From assembly GCA_024640885.1 (NCBI GenBank), contig JAHEEC010000033.1, positions 1-38,263 of the forward strand: DNA of 38,263 nt, in the 5' to 3' direction. The notes beneath the pieces are model-generated. The model did not search any database, was not told where the DNA came from, and saw only the letters and a program-made list of their open reading frames with translations. This document shows, one piece after another, positions 7,497 to 16,168 of this stretch; the first letter of the stretch is position 1, and the number at the start of each line of letters is the position of its first letter. The stretch is from Bacteroidota bacterium (GTDB lineage Bacteria; Bacteroidota; Bacteroidia; Bacteroidales; GCA-2748055). The translations under genes and the position numbers were made by a program.

Positions 7497-10019
7497 ATGA
7501 AGGATCATATGAAAGTGAAAATGGACATACATAAACAACCTGAGACCGGAACAGGAGACAAAATCATCTTAGCGCTCCTTGCAGCCCTCTTTGCCATCCT
7601 CCCCCTGGGGATCAGGGCCCAGGTGGGGTCAAATGCATTCCCCGCGGTGCAGCCGAAGAACGGGAACTTCAACCACCCCTCTGCGGGTGAGGTTGTGGAT
7701 GTCTCCCCTCCGGGGTTCTGCTGGTGGAGAGCCGGGAACCGCGACCAAGTCTTCTACAGGCTGCATGTGAAAAATGAGGAGGGCCAGGAACTTTTTGTTT
7801 CAGAGATCCTGGATGAAACGGCATGTGTCCCACCCCTGGTTTTTCCTGCAGGTTCATACACATGGACAGTGGATGCCCTGAGCCCGGATGGTGAATTGTT
7901 ATCCGTCCGGGAACCATCGCCTTTCACCATTGCCGAAGATGCTGTTCCGTTGCCATGGATCGATCCATCGGAACTCCTCGGCAGGGTGCCCGAGTCCCAC
8001 CCGAGGCTTCTCTTCACCGGTGAAAAACTGGCTGAAATCCGTGGTGAACTCCACTCCTCCCTGCAGGAACCATACTCCAACCTGTTGAGGATAGCCGCCG
8101 CCGCCCTTGAAATGCCCCTGGTAGAGAAGCCCGATTTCGACAAATACACAAACCGAAGCGAGTATGCAGCCAAAAGGACCGCTTACAGGACCGGGTACCA
8201 CCAGGTGGGGGACACCTATATCGGAGGAGTGGTCTCCATGGCACTCACCTACCTTCTTTCCGGGGAGGAACAATATGGAGAAGCTGTCAAGGCACACCTG
8301 CTCCACCTGACCGGCTGGGAGATGGATGGGATTATGTCGGTTCAGGACCCAAAATTCGATGAGGTGGGTTTGAGGCTGGCAAGGGCACTTCCCCAGGCAT
8401 ATGACTGGACCTACGATATTTACACAGCTGAAGAGCAGGAGCGTATTGAGCACTGGATGGCAGGGCTGGCCGACAGCATGCTCATCAGGATGGAGCGAAG
8501 GGACTTTCTCTTTACCTCGGGCGAGAGCCACGACGGCAGGGTCCCCGGATACCTCCTGGAATTCTCCATTGCCCTGGCTGACAGACCCGGGGCCGTGGCC
8601 TGGATGGATTATGGAATGAAGGCAGCCCTCACGGTCTTTCCCCACTGGGCAGGGTCCGACGGAGGTTGGGCCGAAGGCTTATCCTATGCCCTTCAATACA
8701 ACGAACGTTTCATCACACCGCTGCAATCGGTTTATGAGGCCACAGGATACAATCTCTGGCAGAAACCATTCTTCAGAAAGTTCCCCTATTTCCTCACCTA
8801 TTGCACCTCACCTGTGGGAGAGATCACCCCGTTTGGCGACTCGGAGGACCAACCCGTCAGCACCAAGGCTGAAAAATTGGGTACCATGCTTCTCTTTTAT
8901 GCCATCACCAATAACGATTCGGGGCTGAGATGGTGGGTGGATCTACTTGCCGGGGAGATTGATGCCGGGGAGGATGAGGAGCAGGACGAGTCCGAGGCCA
9001 TCGTGAATACGGCATCAGCCATCGGGAGTTTCATGTCCCGGGAGGATATCCGGCCTGAACCCCCCGCGAACTTATCCCCCGACATGGTTTTCAATGGAAT
9101 TGGATGGGTGGCCATGCACAGCGATCTGCTCCACGCGGACCAGGATCTGATGCTGTTGTTCAAGAGCTCGCCTTTCGGGCCCGTGAGCCACAGCCATCTG
9201 GATCAAAACAGCTTTGCGGTCATGAAGGGCGGAGCGGCGCTTGCTCTTCCTGCCGGATCACGGTATCCCCAGCACGGCTCCCCATTTCATACCAGGTATA
9301 CACGGCTCACCCAGGCCCATAACACCCTGCTGGTTAATGGGAATGGACAGATAGACCGGGACGGGAAAGCCAATGGTGCCATTGCCGCTTTCAACTCAAT
9401 GCCCCACCTTGCCTATGCACTGGGGGAGGCGGCAAAGTCATACGGAGATCCAGTGCAGGACTTTGGAAGGCATGTGATCATGATCCGTCCTTCAACCATA
9501 CTTGTGGTGGACGAATTGGAAGCCTCCGAACCTGTGGAGGTGGAATGGCTCATGCATGGGAAAGAAAAATTTATCCTGGACACAGGATCACAGTCATTTA
9601 TATCCACCCGTGGTCCCCACCGGATGAAGGTGGAGTTGTTTTCCCCGGGTGGCATTGAACTCTCCCAGGACAGCGCCTGGCCCATTGATCCCAAGGAGGG
9701 CTATCCCATGGTAACAACGGATTCTCCCGCACCACAGTGGCATCTCACTGGAAAACTGAACACCCCGGGTACCCGTTCGGTGGTTGTGGCATTGATGAAT
9801 GTGGATCCGGCGGAAGATTCCCCGATCCGGATCAGAAAGGATCCGGAAGGGAACCTGCTCCTTTCAGGTAAATTTGAAGGGGAGGGAACCGTGGAGGGAA
9901 GGATCATTATGGACGGCAGCGCTCCGGACGGAACCGATAACCTGATCCAAATTACATACCATCCGCTTGAAGGAGAAGATGAAGTCATGAATATTCCATC
10001 ATATCAAATTGATAAATAA
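7497..10019 (+). CDS. heparinase II/III-fold polysaccharide lyase (DUF4962 type)
   Basis: This 840-residue secreted protein resembles large Bacteroidota heparinase II/III-like lyases, which cleave uronic-acid-containing chains by beta-elimination. After a signal peptide (hydrophobic core about 22-40, ending in RAQ) there is an N-terminal beta-sandwich (about 48-150), an alpha/alpha-toroid region (about 160-510), and a C-terminal beta-sheet domain in which SHSHLDQNSF (near residue 564) and THNT-like AHNTLLVNG are the family's conserved turns. Candidate active-site residues in the toroid are in SGESHDGRVPGY (near 342). Several in-frame ATGs lie at the 5' end (7497, 7509, 7521). No sulfatase is nearby, so heparin is an unlikely substrate; a plant or algal uronide is more plausible. 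The CAZy family cannot be assigned by eye. Confidence 0.8.
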   Translation: MKDHMKVKMDIHKQPETGTGDKIILALLAALFAILPLGIRAQVGSNAFPAVQPKNGNFNHPSAGEVVDVSPPGFCWWRAGNRDQVFYRLHVKNEEGQELFVSEILDETACVPPLVFPAGSYTWTVDALSPDGELLSVREPSPFTIAEDAVPLPWIDPSELLGRVPESHPRLLFTGEKLAEIRGELHSSLQEPYSNLLRIAAAALEMPLVEKPDFDKYTNRSEYAAKRTAYRTGYHQVGDTYIGGVVSMALTYLLSGEEQYGEAVKAHLLHLTGWEMDGIMSVQDPKFDEVGLRLARALPQAYDWTYDIYTAEEQERIEHWMAGLADSMLIRMERRDFLFTSGESHDGRVPGYLLEFSIALADRPGAVAWMDYGMKAALTVFPHWAGSDGGWAEGLSYALQYNERFITPLQSVYEATGYNLWQKPFFRKFPYFLTYCTSPVGEITPFGDSEDQPVSTKAEKLGTMLLFYAITNNDSGLRWWVDLLAGEIDAGEDEEQDESEAIVNTASAIGSFMSREDIRPEPPANLSPDMVFNGIGWVAMHSDLLHADQDLMLLFKSSPFGPVSHSHLDQNSFAVMKGGAALALPAGSRYPQHGSPFHTRYTRLTQAHNTLLVNGNGQIDRDGKANGAIAAFNSMPHLAYALGEAAKSYGDPVQDFGRHVIMIRPSTILVVDELEASEPVEVEWLMHGKEKFILDTGSQSFISTRGPHRMKVELFSPGGIELSQDSAWPIDPKEGYPMVTTDSPAPQWHLTGKLNTPGTRSVVVALMNVDPAEDSPIRIRKDPEGNLLLSGKFEGEGTVEGRIIMDGSAPDGTDNLIQITYHPLEGEDEVMNIPSYQIDK

Positions 10020-10035
10020 CTTAAACCATCATCCG

Positions 10036-10677
10036 ATGAAAAACAGAAACACAATACACTCAAATGCCGGTTTAAAAAAACTCGCCCTGATCTCCATGGC
10101 AACTCTTTTTTTAGCCTCGGGGTCCGGTTTTGCGCAGGAGCTCAATGTGGTCTGGTCCCTCCAGACCAATAGCTATTCAAGCCACCTGGGGCTCAGTAAA
10201 TCCAATGCAAAAAAGCTCGCCAGTGCCTATACCTCCTTTCGGGAAGAGGTGGCCACAGGTAGTAAGCAGATCAAGGATGACCTGGTCGAGGAGCAGCAGG
10301 AGCTGGCCGGGGAGGAGTTGATCACCCGGTCAAAGGAGCACTTCAACCAGGACCTGGGGAAAATCGTAGAAGAGGAGCAGCTTGCCGGTGCCATGCTTGT
10401 CCTGGGCAGCCTCAACGCCCGCTGGGACTCCTATGTGAAGATCCTGGCTGGGTACCAGCTCTCTGCTGATGACCTGGCTGTGGCCACATCGGAGGTATGC
10501 ACATACATGGTTAAATACCTGGAGGCCCGCGCCGAAGCTGCAAAGGCCAATACCAGGTTTTCAAGTGTGACTGCCTCCACCCTGAAAGAAGCCCTGGACG
10601 CAGGATTATCAAAAATTCTCTCGGAAGAGCAGAAAAGTGACTGGGCCACCCAAACCGCAAGAAAAAGCAGGCAGTAA
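10036..10677 (+). CDS. small secreted helical protein of unknown function
   Basis: This 213-residue protein has a signal peptide ending in GFAQ and a mature part that is rich in Glu, Lys, Ala and Leu and almost certainly all helical. I do not recognise the family. The tail segment LSKILSEEQKSDW is loosely reminiscent of the LTxxQ-type helices of Spy/CpxP periplasmic proteins, but the match is too weak to use. A start at 10009 would overlap the lyase gene; the ATG at 10036 directly precedes the basic signal-peptide head (MKNRN). It sits between the lyase and the isomerase, 21 bases before the latter, so it is translated as part of the operon. A chaperone, inhibitor or helper role is conceivable but not shown. 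Confidence 0.75.
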   Translation: MKNRNTIHSNAGLKKLALISMATLFLASGSGFAQELNVVWSLQTNSYSSHLGLSKSNAKKLASAYTSFREEVATGSKQIKDDLVEEQQELAGEELITRSKEHFNQDLGKIVEEEQLAGAMLVLGSLNARWDSYVKILAGYQLSADDLAVATSEVCTYMVKYLEARAEAAKANTRFSSVTASTLKEALDAGLSKILSEEQKSDWATQTARKSRQ

Positions 10678-10698
10678 ATCATACAAAACCAAATAAAA

Positions 10699-11664
10699 AT
10701 GAAACGATTCAATGTAAAATTATCCGGTGCCAGGAGCATGAAACTGGCAGGAATAGCCGTGTTGATAATCCCTTTACTGGCCGTTACCCGTGTCAGTGCC
10801 CAGCAGGTCATCGAGCGGAAGGGGGAGGCGCATATTAAGATCGGGCTGAACGCCTATTCATTCAGCAAACTGCTGAATGACCAGATCAAGGGGCGTGGGG
10901 AAGGCATCTCCCTGTTCGACCTCCTGGACTTCTGCGCGGAAAACAACATCGACGCCATCGATCCCACGGGCTATTTTTTTCCCGGTTATCCCAAGGTCCC
11001 CACCGATGAGTACATCAACGCCTTTAAAAGGAGGGCCCATATCCTGGGGGTTGATATCAGCGGTACCGGCGTGAGAAATAATTTTGCCTCGCCGGACCCT
11101 GCGGTTCGTGCAGCAGATGTCAAACATGTGAAGGAGTGGATCGAAGTGGCCGCCAAGCTGGGCGCTCCTGTGCTCAGGGTGTTTGCCGGACCGGTTCCCG
11201 AAGGGTATGAGGAGAAATGGGATGAGGTGGCTGGCTGGATGGCCGAATCGCTCCGGGAGTGCACGGCCTATGCTGAAAAATACGGGGTGATCATCGGGGT
11301 TCAGAACCACGGGGACATGCTCAAAACTGCCGATGAATGCATCAAACTGGTAAAGATGGTGGATTCGGAGTGGTTCGGGCTTATCGTGGATACGGGCTAT
11401 TTTCTGACGGAGGATCCCTATGTGGATATTGAAAAAGTGATACCCTACGGGGTGAACTGGCAGGTGAAGGAGAGTGCCTTTGGTAAGGAGAGCGATGTAA
11501 GGATCGACCTGGAAAGGCTCATGAAGATCATACACAGAAGCGGATACCGGGGATATATTCCCATTGAGACCCTTTCGGTGAAGGGCCGCCCCTATGAACC
11601 CTTCGTCCTGGTCCCCGCTTTTCTTGAGGAGGTCCGGGAAGCCATGAACGCAGAATTCAATTAG
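10699..11664 (+). CDS. secreted sugar isomerase/epimerase-like TIM-barrel protein
   Basis: This 321-residue protein belongs to the AP-endonuclease-2-like TIM-barrel superfamily that holds xylose-isomerase-like sugar isomerases and epimerases. The barrel runs from about residue 47 (KIGLNAYSF) to the end. Likely metal-binding or catalytic strands are GVQNHGDM, LIVDTGYF, NWQVKES and IPIETL. Unusually for a sugar isomerase it begins with a good signal peptide (hydrophobic core about 15-33, ending VSAQ), so it should work in the periplasm on unphosphorylated sugars. This secreted type is often found beside DUF1080 and Gfo/Idh/MocA genes, as here. The specific sugar is unknown. Confidence 0.85.
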   Translation: MKRFNVKLSGARSMKLAGIAVLIIPLLAVTRVSAQQVIERKGEAHIKIGLNAYSFSKLLNDQIKGRGEGISLFDLLDFCAENNIDAIDPTGYFFPGYPKVPTDEYINAFKRRAHILGVDISGTGVRNNFASPDPAVRAADVKHVKEWIEVAAKLGAPVLRVFAGPVPEGYEEKWDEVAGWMAESLRECTAYAEKYGVIIGVQNHGDMLKTADECIKLVKMVDSEWFGLIVDTGYFLTEDPYVDIEKVIPYGVNWQVKESAFGKESDVRIDLERLMKIIHRSGYRGYIPIETLSVKGRPYEPFVLVPAFLEEVREAMNAEFN

Positions 11665-11684
11665 TGAGAAAGGAAGGGTATTGA

Positions 11685-13148
11685 ATGGATGACCAGAATA
11701 AAATCGTCAGGGGGATGCCCATGTTCGCTCCCGGGGATCCTGAGATCCTGGCGAAAGAGACTGCCGAGCTCCGCGATCTTCAGCACAAGAGCAGGCGGGC
11801 CAGATTGAGGTGGTATTTTTCCAAGTCAGGTCCCGGCTGGATGCAGAGTGCCATGACCCTGGGAGGCGGAAGCGCCATGGCTTCCCTTTTTGCAGGTGCA
11901 TTCCTGCAGTATAAAATTCTATGGGTTCAGCCGCTGGCCATGCTGCTGGGGATCATCATGCTCTCCGCACTGGCTCACCAGACCCTTTCCACCCAGACCA
12001 GGCCCTTTTATGCCATGAAAAAGTTTATTCACCCGGCAGTGGCCTGGGCCTGGGCCATCTGCGCATTGCTGGCCACCCTGATATGGCATTTTCCCCAGTA
12101 TGCACTGGCAGCAGGGATGGCCGATGATATTATCAAGGCAGTCACCGGAGTAAAGATCGAATCCCAGGCCACCCAGACTATGGTATTGCTGGGATTGGGA
12201 TTACTCTTCCTGGGCATAGGGATCCTGGTGAGCTGGAACTACGGAAACGGAAGAAAGGGGATCAAAATATTTGAGAACATCATTAAGAGCATCATCTGGT
12301 TCATCATATTTGCTTTCGCCACCGTGGTGGTGATCAGCAGTTTTTCGGATAACGGGATCCAGTGGTCCAAGGTGCTTTCAGGCTTCTCTCCCTTCTCAAT
12401 CACAGAGGGAAGAATGGTATGGAATATTCCGACTGACCGGACCGGTATCTCGATCCTCATTGCCGCTTTCAGCGCTGCCGTTGGGATCAACATGACCTTC
12501 CTGTTCGGTTACTCCTTCCTTGCAAAGGGGTGGGGAAAGGAGCATAAGGGTCTTGCCCGCTTTGACCTGATCACCGGGATGCTGATCCCCTACACCCTGG
12601 CCACCTCCCTGATGGTTATTGCAGCCGGCACCACCATCTATGGGACCGGTGCGCTGAACGAAGGAGCCACCAACCTCTCCCCCATCCAGGCCGCAGGGAT
12701 GCTTGAGGCTGCCGGGATCCCGCTGGTTGTATCCCGGGTCATATTCGGATTGGGAATCATCGGGATGGCCGTAAATGCCATCATCCTGCATATGCTGGTA
12801 TCGGGCTTTGCGGTCTGCGAGATCTTCGGGATTGAGCCCAGGGGGTGGAAATATAAGCTGGCAACCCTGATCCCTGCCCCCGGCTTCCTGGGGGTGATCC
12901 TGTGGAGCAGGATCGGGACATGGATTGCCATTCCCACTTCAGCTGTGAGCCTGATCATGCTTCCCATCGCGTATATCGGCTTTTTCCTTCTTAACAACAG
13001 CAGCAGGTACCTTGGAGAGGACAAGCCCAGGGGCAGGAAAGCCTTCTGGTGGAACCTGGGCATGCTCCTGGCCATAGGCATTACCCTGGCAAGTGTCGCC
13101 TATTTTTTGATCACCGTGGTACCCGGATATTTTCACCGGATGCTCTAA
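11685..13148 (+). CDS. Nramp-fold membrane transporter, non-canonical
   Basis: This 487-residue integral membrane protein has about eleven to twelve transmembrane helices and the pattern of Nramp (divalent metal/proton symporter) proteins, including the first-helix GPGW lead-in (residues 49-52) and the long cytoplasmic N-terminus. The metal-binding motif of helix 1, DPGN in true Nramp proteins, reads GGGS (residues 60-63), and the helix-6 MPH-type motif reads NMTF (269-272). The Asp and Asn that hold the metal are thus absent. It may carry something other than Mn or Fe, such as an organic product of the operon. The fold assignment is moderately sure; the substrate is open. It follows the isomerase by 20 bases in the same operon. 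Confidence 0.75.
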   Translation: MDDQNKIVRGMPMFAPGDPEILAKETAELRDLQHKSRRARLRWYFSKSGPGWMQSAMTLGGGSAMASLFAGAFLQYKILWVQPLAMLLGIIMLSALAHQTLSTQTRPFYAMKKFIHPAVAWAWAICALLATLIWHFPQYALAAGMADDIIKAVTGVKIESQATQTMVLLGLGLLFLGIGILVSWNYGNGRKGIKIFENIIKSIIWFIIFAFATVVVISSFSDNGIQWSKVLSGFSPFSITEGRMVWNIPTDRTGISILIAAFSAAVGINMTFLFGYSFLAKGWGKEHKGLARFDLITGMLIPYTLATSLMVIAAGTTIYGTGALNEGATNLSPIQAAGMLEAAGIPLVVSRVIFGLGIIGMAVNAIILHMLVSGFAVCEIFGIEPRGWKYKLATLIPAPGFLGVILWSRIGTWIAIPTSAVSLIMLPIAYIGFFLLNNSSRYLGEDKPRGRKAFWWNLGMLLAIGITLASVAYFLITVVPGYFHRML

Positions 13149-13179
13149 CGGAAGATCAGTTGTATATAAAACCCACTTC

Positions 13180-14586
13180 ATGAAACATCTGAACCACAGC
13201 CTGATCCTGATCCTGATGACGTTACCTGCCCATCTGTGGGCCCAGCGGACCGTGCAGGTGCTCCCTGGCACAGGGACCCTTGAAGCAGCCATCGCTGCCG
13301 CAGAACCTGGGGATATACTCCGGCTGGATGCTGGGGGAAGCTACGCACTTTCGGGCGATGCCTCTAATTTCGGAACAATAAAGATCCCGGTAACCATTGA
13401 AGTTGAGCCGGGAGCCGGAGAAAAGGCAGTCATAGGGGCGGGTCCCCGCACCGCCTCGACCAAATATCTCTTCGTCATCGGCGATGGAGCCGACCTTACA
13501 CTCAGGGGGCTGGAGATCCATGGCCTGCTGGATGATACCCTGGCTGTCAGCAGCCTCATGGTCTTCGATGCACGACCCGATCCCAGCACGGCCCGGATCG
13601 GAAATTTCAGATTTGAGGATTGTGTGTTCCATGACTTTAAGGATAACATCGTGCACGGGATGAAGGATGACTGGGCCCGGGGCCTGATCCAGGATTCGGT
13701 CTTCATCCACAATGTGACCGTATACAATGCAAAGCATTTCCTTCAATACAAGCATGTTTCACTGAGGCACCTGGAGATGACCAACACCACTGTGTTCCAC
13801 ATGCAGGGAATGGCCCTGAAGATCGGGAAGATCGGTTACCGGTGCGTGCTTGAGACTCCGAATAAGCCCTATATCCCCGTCACCGATGAGACCATTACCC
13901 CCACCGGTTTCATCGATCACTGTACCCTGGATGACCTGGGGGACATTCACGGGCATATTCAGGTGGACAATGCCTATCACCTGCTTACCATCTCCAATTG
14001 CATCATTTCTCACCAGCAACAGTTCAACCAACCACCGGTTTTTTTCTTTGAACCTGCCGTGGAACTGTGTGTAAGCATCCAGAACACCTGTTTCTGGGAA
14101 GTGGGTCCACCCAATGCAGATGTGGGCGGATCCGCATGGATCGGGTATGAATTCCTGGATACCACAATCACCGATCCGGAATTCCTGGATGCCTCCAGCG
14201 GTGATTTTTCCCTCCCAGATCACTCCGGGCTGCTGACAGCCGCCACTGATGGGGGACAGGTGGGTGACCTGCGCTGGGGAACCTATTCGACCACGGGGTT
14301 GGATGAATCCGAAGGATCCCGGCCCGGGGAGTACCAACTCTCTCAAAATTACCCTAATCCCTTCACCCATTCCACCTCCTTTACCTACCATGTTGAGAAG
14401 GGCGGATTCATTTCCATCAGGCTCTATGCCATCACCGGGGAGGAGATCGCCACTCTGGTGAATGAAACAAAGTCCCCCGGGACCTACAGGGTGGACTGGG
14501 TCGCCGGGAATGCAGCCAGCGGGATCTACATTTGCAGAATGGAGGCGGGAGGAACCTCTCTCTACAGGAAAATCATGCACCGTTAA
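13180..14586 (+). CDS. secreted parallel beta-helix protein with T9SS sorting domain
   Basis: This 468-residue protein has a signal peptide (1-21, ending LWAQ), a right-handed beta-helix region (about 25-365) of the chondroitinase-B/PL6-like kind often labelled DUF4957/DUF5123, and a C-terminal type A T9SS sorting domain (about 385-468, starting at QNYPNPF and ending in a short basic tail). The helix region shows repeated short strands such as FRFEDCVFHDF and FIDHCTLDD. It is probably cell-surface or released and may bind or cleave an acidic polysaccharide. The PL6 active-site Lys/Arg pair cannot be assigned by eye, so lyase activity is unproven. It ends 12 bases before the pectate lyase remnant. 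Confidence 0.8.
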   Translation: MKHLNHSLILILMTLPAHLWAQRTVQVLPGTGTLEAAIAAAEPGDILRLDAGGSYALSGDASNFGTIKIPVTIEVEPGAGEKAVIGAGPRTASTKYLFVIGDGADLTLRGLEIHGLLDDTLAVSSLMVFDARPDPSTARIGNFRFEDCVFHDFKDNIVHGMKDDWARGLIQDSVFIHNVTVYNAKHFLQYKHVSLRHLEMTNTTVFHMQGMALKIGKIGYRCVLETPNKPYIPVTDETITPTGFIDHCTLDDLGDIHGHIQVDNAYHLLTISNCIISHQQQFNQPPVFFFEPAVELCVSIQNTCFWEVGPPNADVGGSAWIGYEFLDTTITDPEFLDASSGDFSLPDHSGLLTAATDGGQVGDLRWGTYSTTGLDESEGSRPGEYQLSQNYPNPFTHSTSFTYHVEKGGFISIRLYAITGEEIATLVNETKSPGTYRVDWVAGNAASGIYICRMEAGGTSLYRKIMHR

Positions 14587-14598
14587 AAATTGGCGCCC

Positions 14599-15095
14599 TT
14601 GAAGCTAACCGGATCCTGCATCGTGTTTTTCCTTCTGTTCCTGTGCACTCCCCGCGTAGCCTCAGCCCAGGAACCTGCACTTTATAAACTGGTGGGATTT
14701 GCCACAATGAACGGCGGGACCACCGGGGGAGCCGGGGGGGATACCGTGACTGTACATACCGGCACCGCCCTGCAGGAGGCCCTGATTTCAAGGAAAAAGG
14801 ATACCACCCCCATGAAGGGTTGAATCAAGGAAAGCCAGGGATCACGCTCCTCCTTCAGCCCAATCCAGTGTCCGGAACCGGAAATATAAACTTCTCGGTT
14901 AATGAACCGGGAGAGGTATCCCTGATCCTTTACGATATGAACGCAAGACCCCGTTTACTCCACAGCGGTTTTGCCGAAAGCGGGGAATCACACACCGTAA
15001 GCCTCAATGCCGGGGGGTATGTTCTCGGTGTCTATATGGTGGAACTGGTTTCGGGAAGTACAAGGGCTCGTTCGAAACTGCTGATCCTGGAATGA
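14599..15095 (+). pseudogene. gutted PL1-type pectate lyase remnant with T9SS tail
   Basis: The 5' part encodes a signal peptide and then the opening of a secreted pectate lyase: VGFATMNGGTTGGAGGDTVT followed by a helix (ALQEALIS). That is where PL1 proteins of Bacteroidota begin their beta-helix. At about 14790 the resemblance stops and the frame closes at 14823. In another frame, from about 14785, the sequence continues into an intact T9SS type A sorting domain (LLLQPNPVSGTGNINF to the stop at 15095). The 300-plus residues carrying the catalytic helix are missing, and the two ends are out of frame. No ATG remains; the best starts are TTG at 14599 or 14590. I read this as an internal deletion of a once functional exported pectate lyase. 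An assembly error is the main alternative. Confidence 0.8.
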
Positions 15096-15111
15096 GAAGC
15101 AGCAACAAATG

Positions 15112-15153
15112 AAAAGAGGTCGTCTCAAAAGTTATACTTTGAGACGGCCTCTT
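15112..15153. terminator. bidirectional terminator between convergent operons
   Basis: A 16-base stem (15114-15129 with 15138-15153, one G-T mismatch) closes an 8-base loop. It is flanked by A on the left and T-containing sequence on the right, so it can work in both directions. It separates the + strand operon ending at 15095 from the - strand gene ending at 15180. The AGAGGC..GTCTCAAA type stem is common in Bacteroidota intergenic regions. Confidence 0.85.
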
Positions 15154-15179
15154 CAGGTTATTTCACATGATTACAAGGA

Positions 15180-16088
15180 TTACTCCTTAATGAATTTATG
15201 GGTGATCAGGTTGTCCGAACGATCCACGGCCTTCACCATATAGACACCGCCAGAAATCCCTGAAAGATCAATGGTCTGGTTCCCCACATCGAAGGTTTCA
15301 AATACCTTCCTTCCGGACAGGTCGTAGACGCCCAATGAGGCATACATTCCCTCAACGACCAGTCCTACCCCGCTGTTGTAATAGATCCCCAGGGTGGTTG
15401 CCAGGTCATTGTCAATTCCTGTCTCGTGGCTTCCGGGCACCCCCCAGATCTTGATGTTATGGATCCTTGAGTTTTGAGAAACCCCGTCCGTGTCCACACC
15501 CGAGGTAAACTTCAGGATCACGTTGTCCCGCCCGATATTCAGCGATACATATTCACCCAGCTTGGTATCGGATCCGATGATCTCTCCGATCCCCGGTCCG
15601 TCTTCGGTCCAGGGTCCTTCCCAGGTCTCCCCTCCATCCACTGAGGTATAGAGGCGCACGCCCCTGTCCGAACTGGTGCAGGAATAGGCAAATTCGATCC
15701 GCGACACATTGGATAACTGGGGCAGGTACATCTGGCCGATGGTATCACCCTCCTCGGATGTTTTGGTCAGGCCAATAAAACCGGTGGTCACGTCGATCTG
15801 GTTTTCGGCTACTTCGCCCTGGTTGACCCTCTTGGTATTGCATTCGGGGCTGATGAGGTATTTGATCAGGGTCACTTTCCCGGATCCCCCCGTTTCATAG
15901 CTCAGGTCATACTCGTCGGGACCTGCAATATGACTGAAGTTCTCGCAGTCGGCCGGCGGGTCCGATACCACACCCTCCGTAGCCGGCCAGGTTTGGAAAT
16001 CCTCATCAATTATCAATGCCTCCTGTGCAAAACCAGAGGTTCCTGCAAGAAAGGCTGCCACTGTCATGGAAAGTAAAAGTTTTTTCAT
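15180..16088 (-). CDS. T9SS-exported protein of unknown function
   Basis: This 302-residue secreted protein has a signal peptide (1-21, ending GFAQ), a single beta-sandwich-like body (about 25-215) and a C-terminal type A T9SS sorting domain (about 225-302; VYDLSGRKVF and SGGVYMVKAV are typical). The body contains RGVRLYTSVDGGETWEGPW, a pattern seen in jelly-roll or choice-of-anchor-like domains of surface proteins. I see no catalytic motif. It is the last of three consecutive T9SS genes on this strand. It may be a surface adhesin or glycan-binding accessory; that is inference from architecture only. Confidence 0.8.
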   Translation of the reverse strand: MKKLLLSMTVAAFLAGTSGFAQEALIIDEDFQTWPATEGVVSDPPADCENFSHIAGPDEYDLSYETGGSGKVTLIKYLISPECNTKRVNQGEVAENQIDVTTGFIGLTKTSEEGDTIGQMYLPQLSNVSRIEFAYSCTSSDRGVRLYTSVDGGETWEGPWTEDGPGIGEIIGSDTKLGEYVSLNIGRDNVILKFTSGVDTDGVSQNSRIHNIKIWGVPGSHETGIDNDLATTLGIYYNSGVGLVVEGMYASLGVYDLSGRKVFETFDVGNQTIDLSGISGGVYMVKAVDRSDNLITHKFIKE

Positions 16089-16119
16089 AGGTAGGTTTTT
16101 GATGATTAAATAAGATGAT

Positions 16120-16152
16120 AAATCAGGCCGGAGAATAATTCCGGCCTGATTT
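16120..16152 (-). terminator. hairpin terminator after the 16169-17242 gene
   Basis: A perfect 13-base stem (16120-16132 with 16140-16152) with a 7-base loop lies 17 bases past the stop codon of the upstream - strand gene. The T run on the - strand side is short (ATTTATC), so termination may be partial, letting some transcripts continue into the next T9SS gene. Confidence 0.7.
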
Positions 16153-16168
16153 ACTCGAAAAAGAAATG

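Noticed and set aside
7899-8645. Long open frame on the - strand (248 codons)
   Set aside because: It is antisense to the heparinase-fold lyase and shows no protein-like features.
13759-14580. Long open frame on the - strand (273 codons)
   Set aside because: It is antisense to the beta-helix/T9SS gene, whose reading frame has clear signal peptide and sorting domain.
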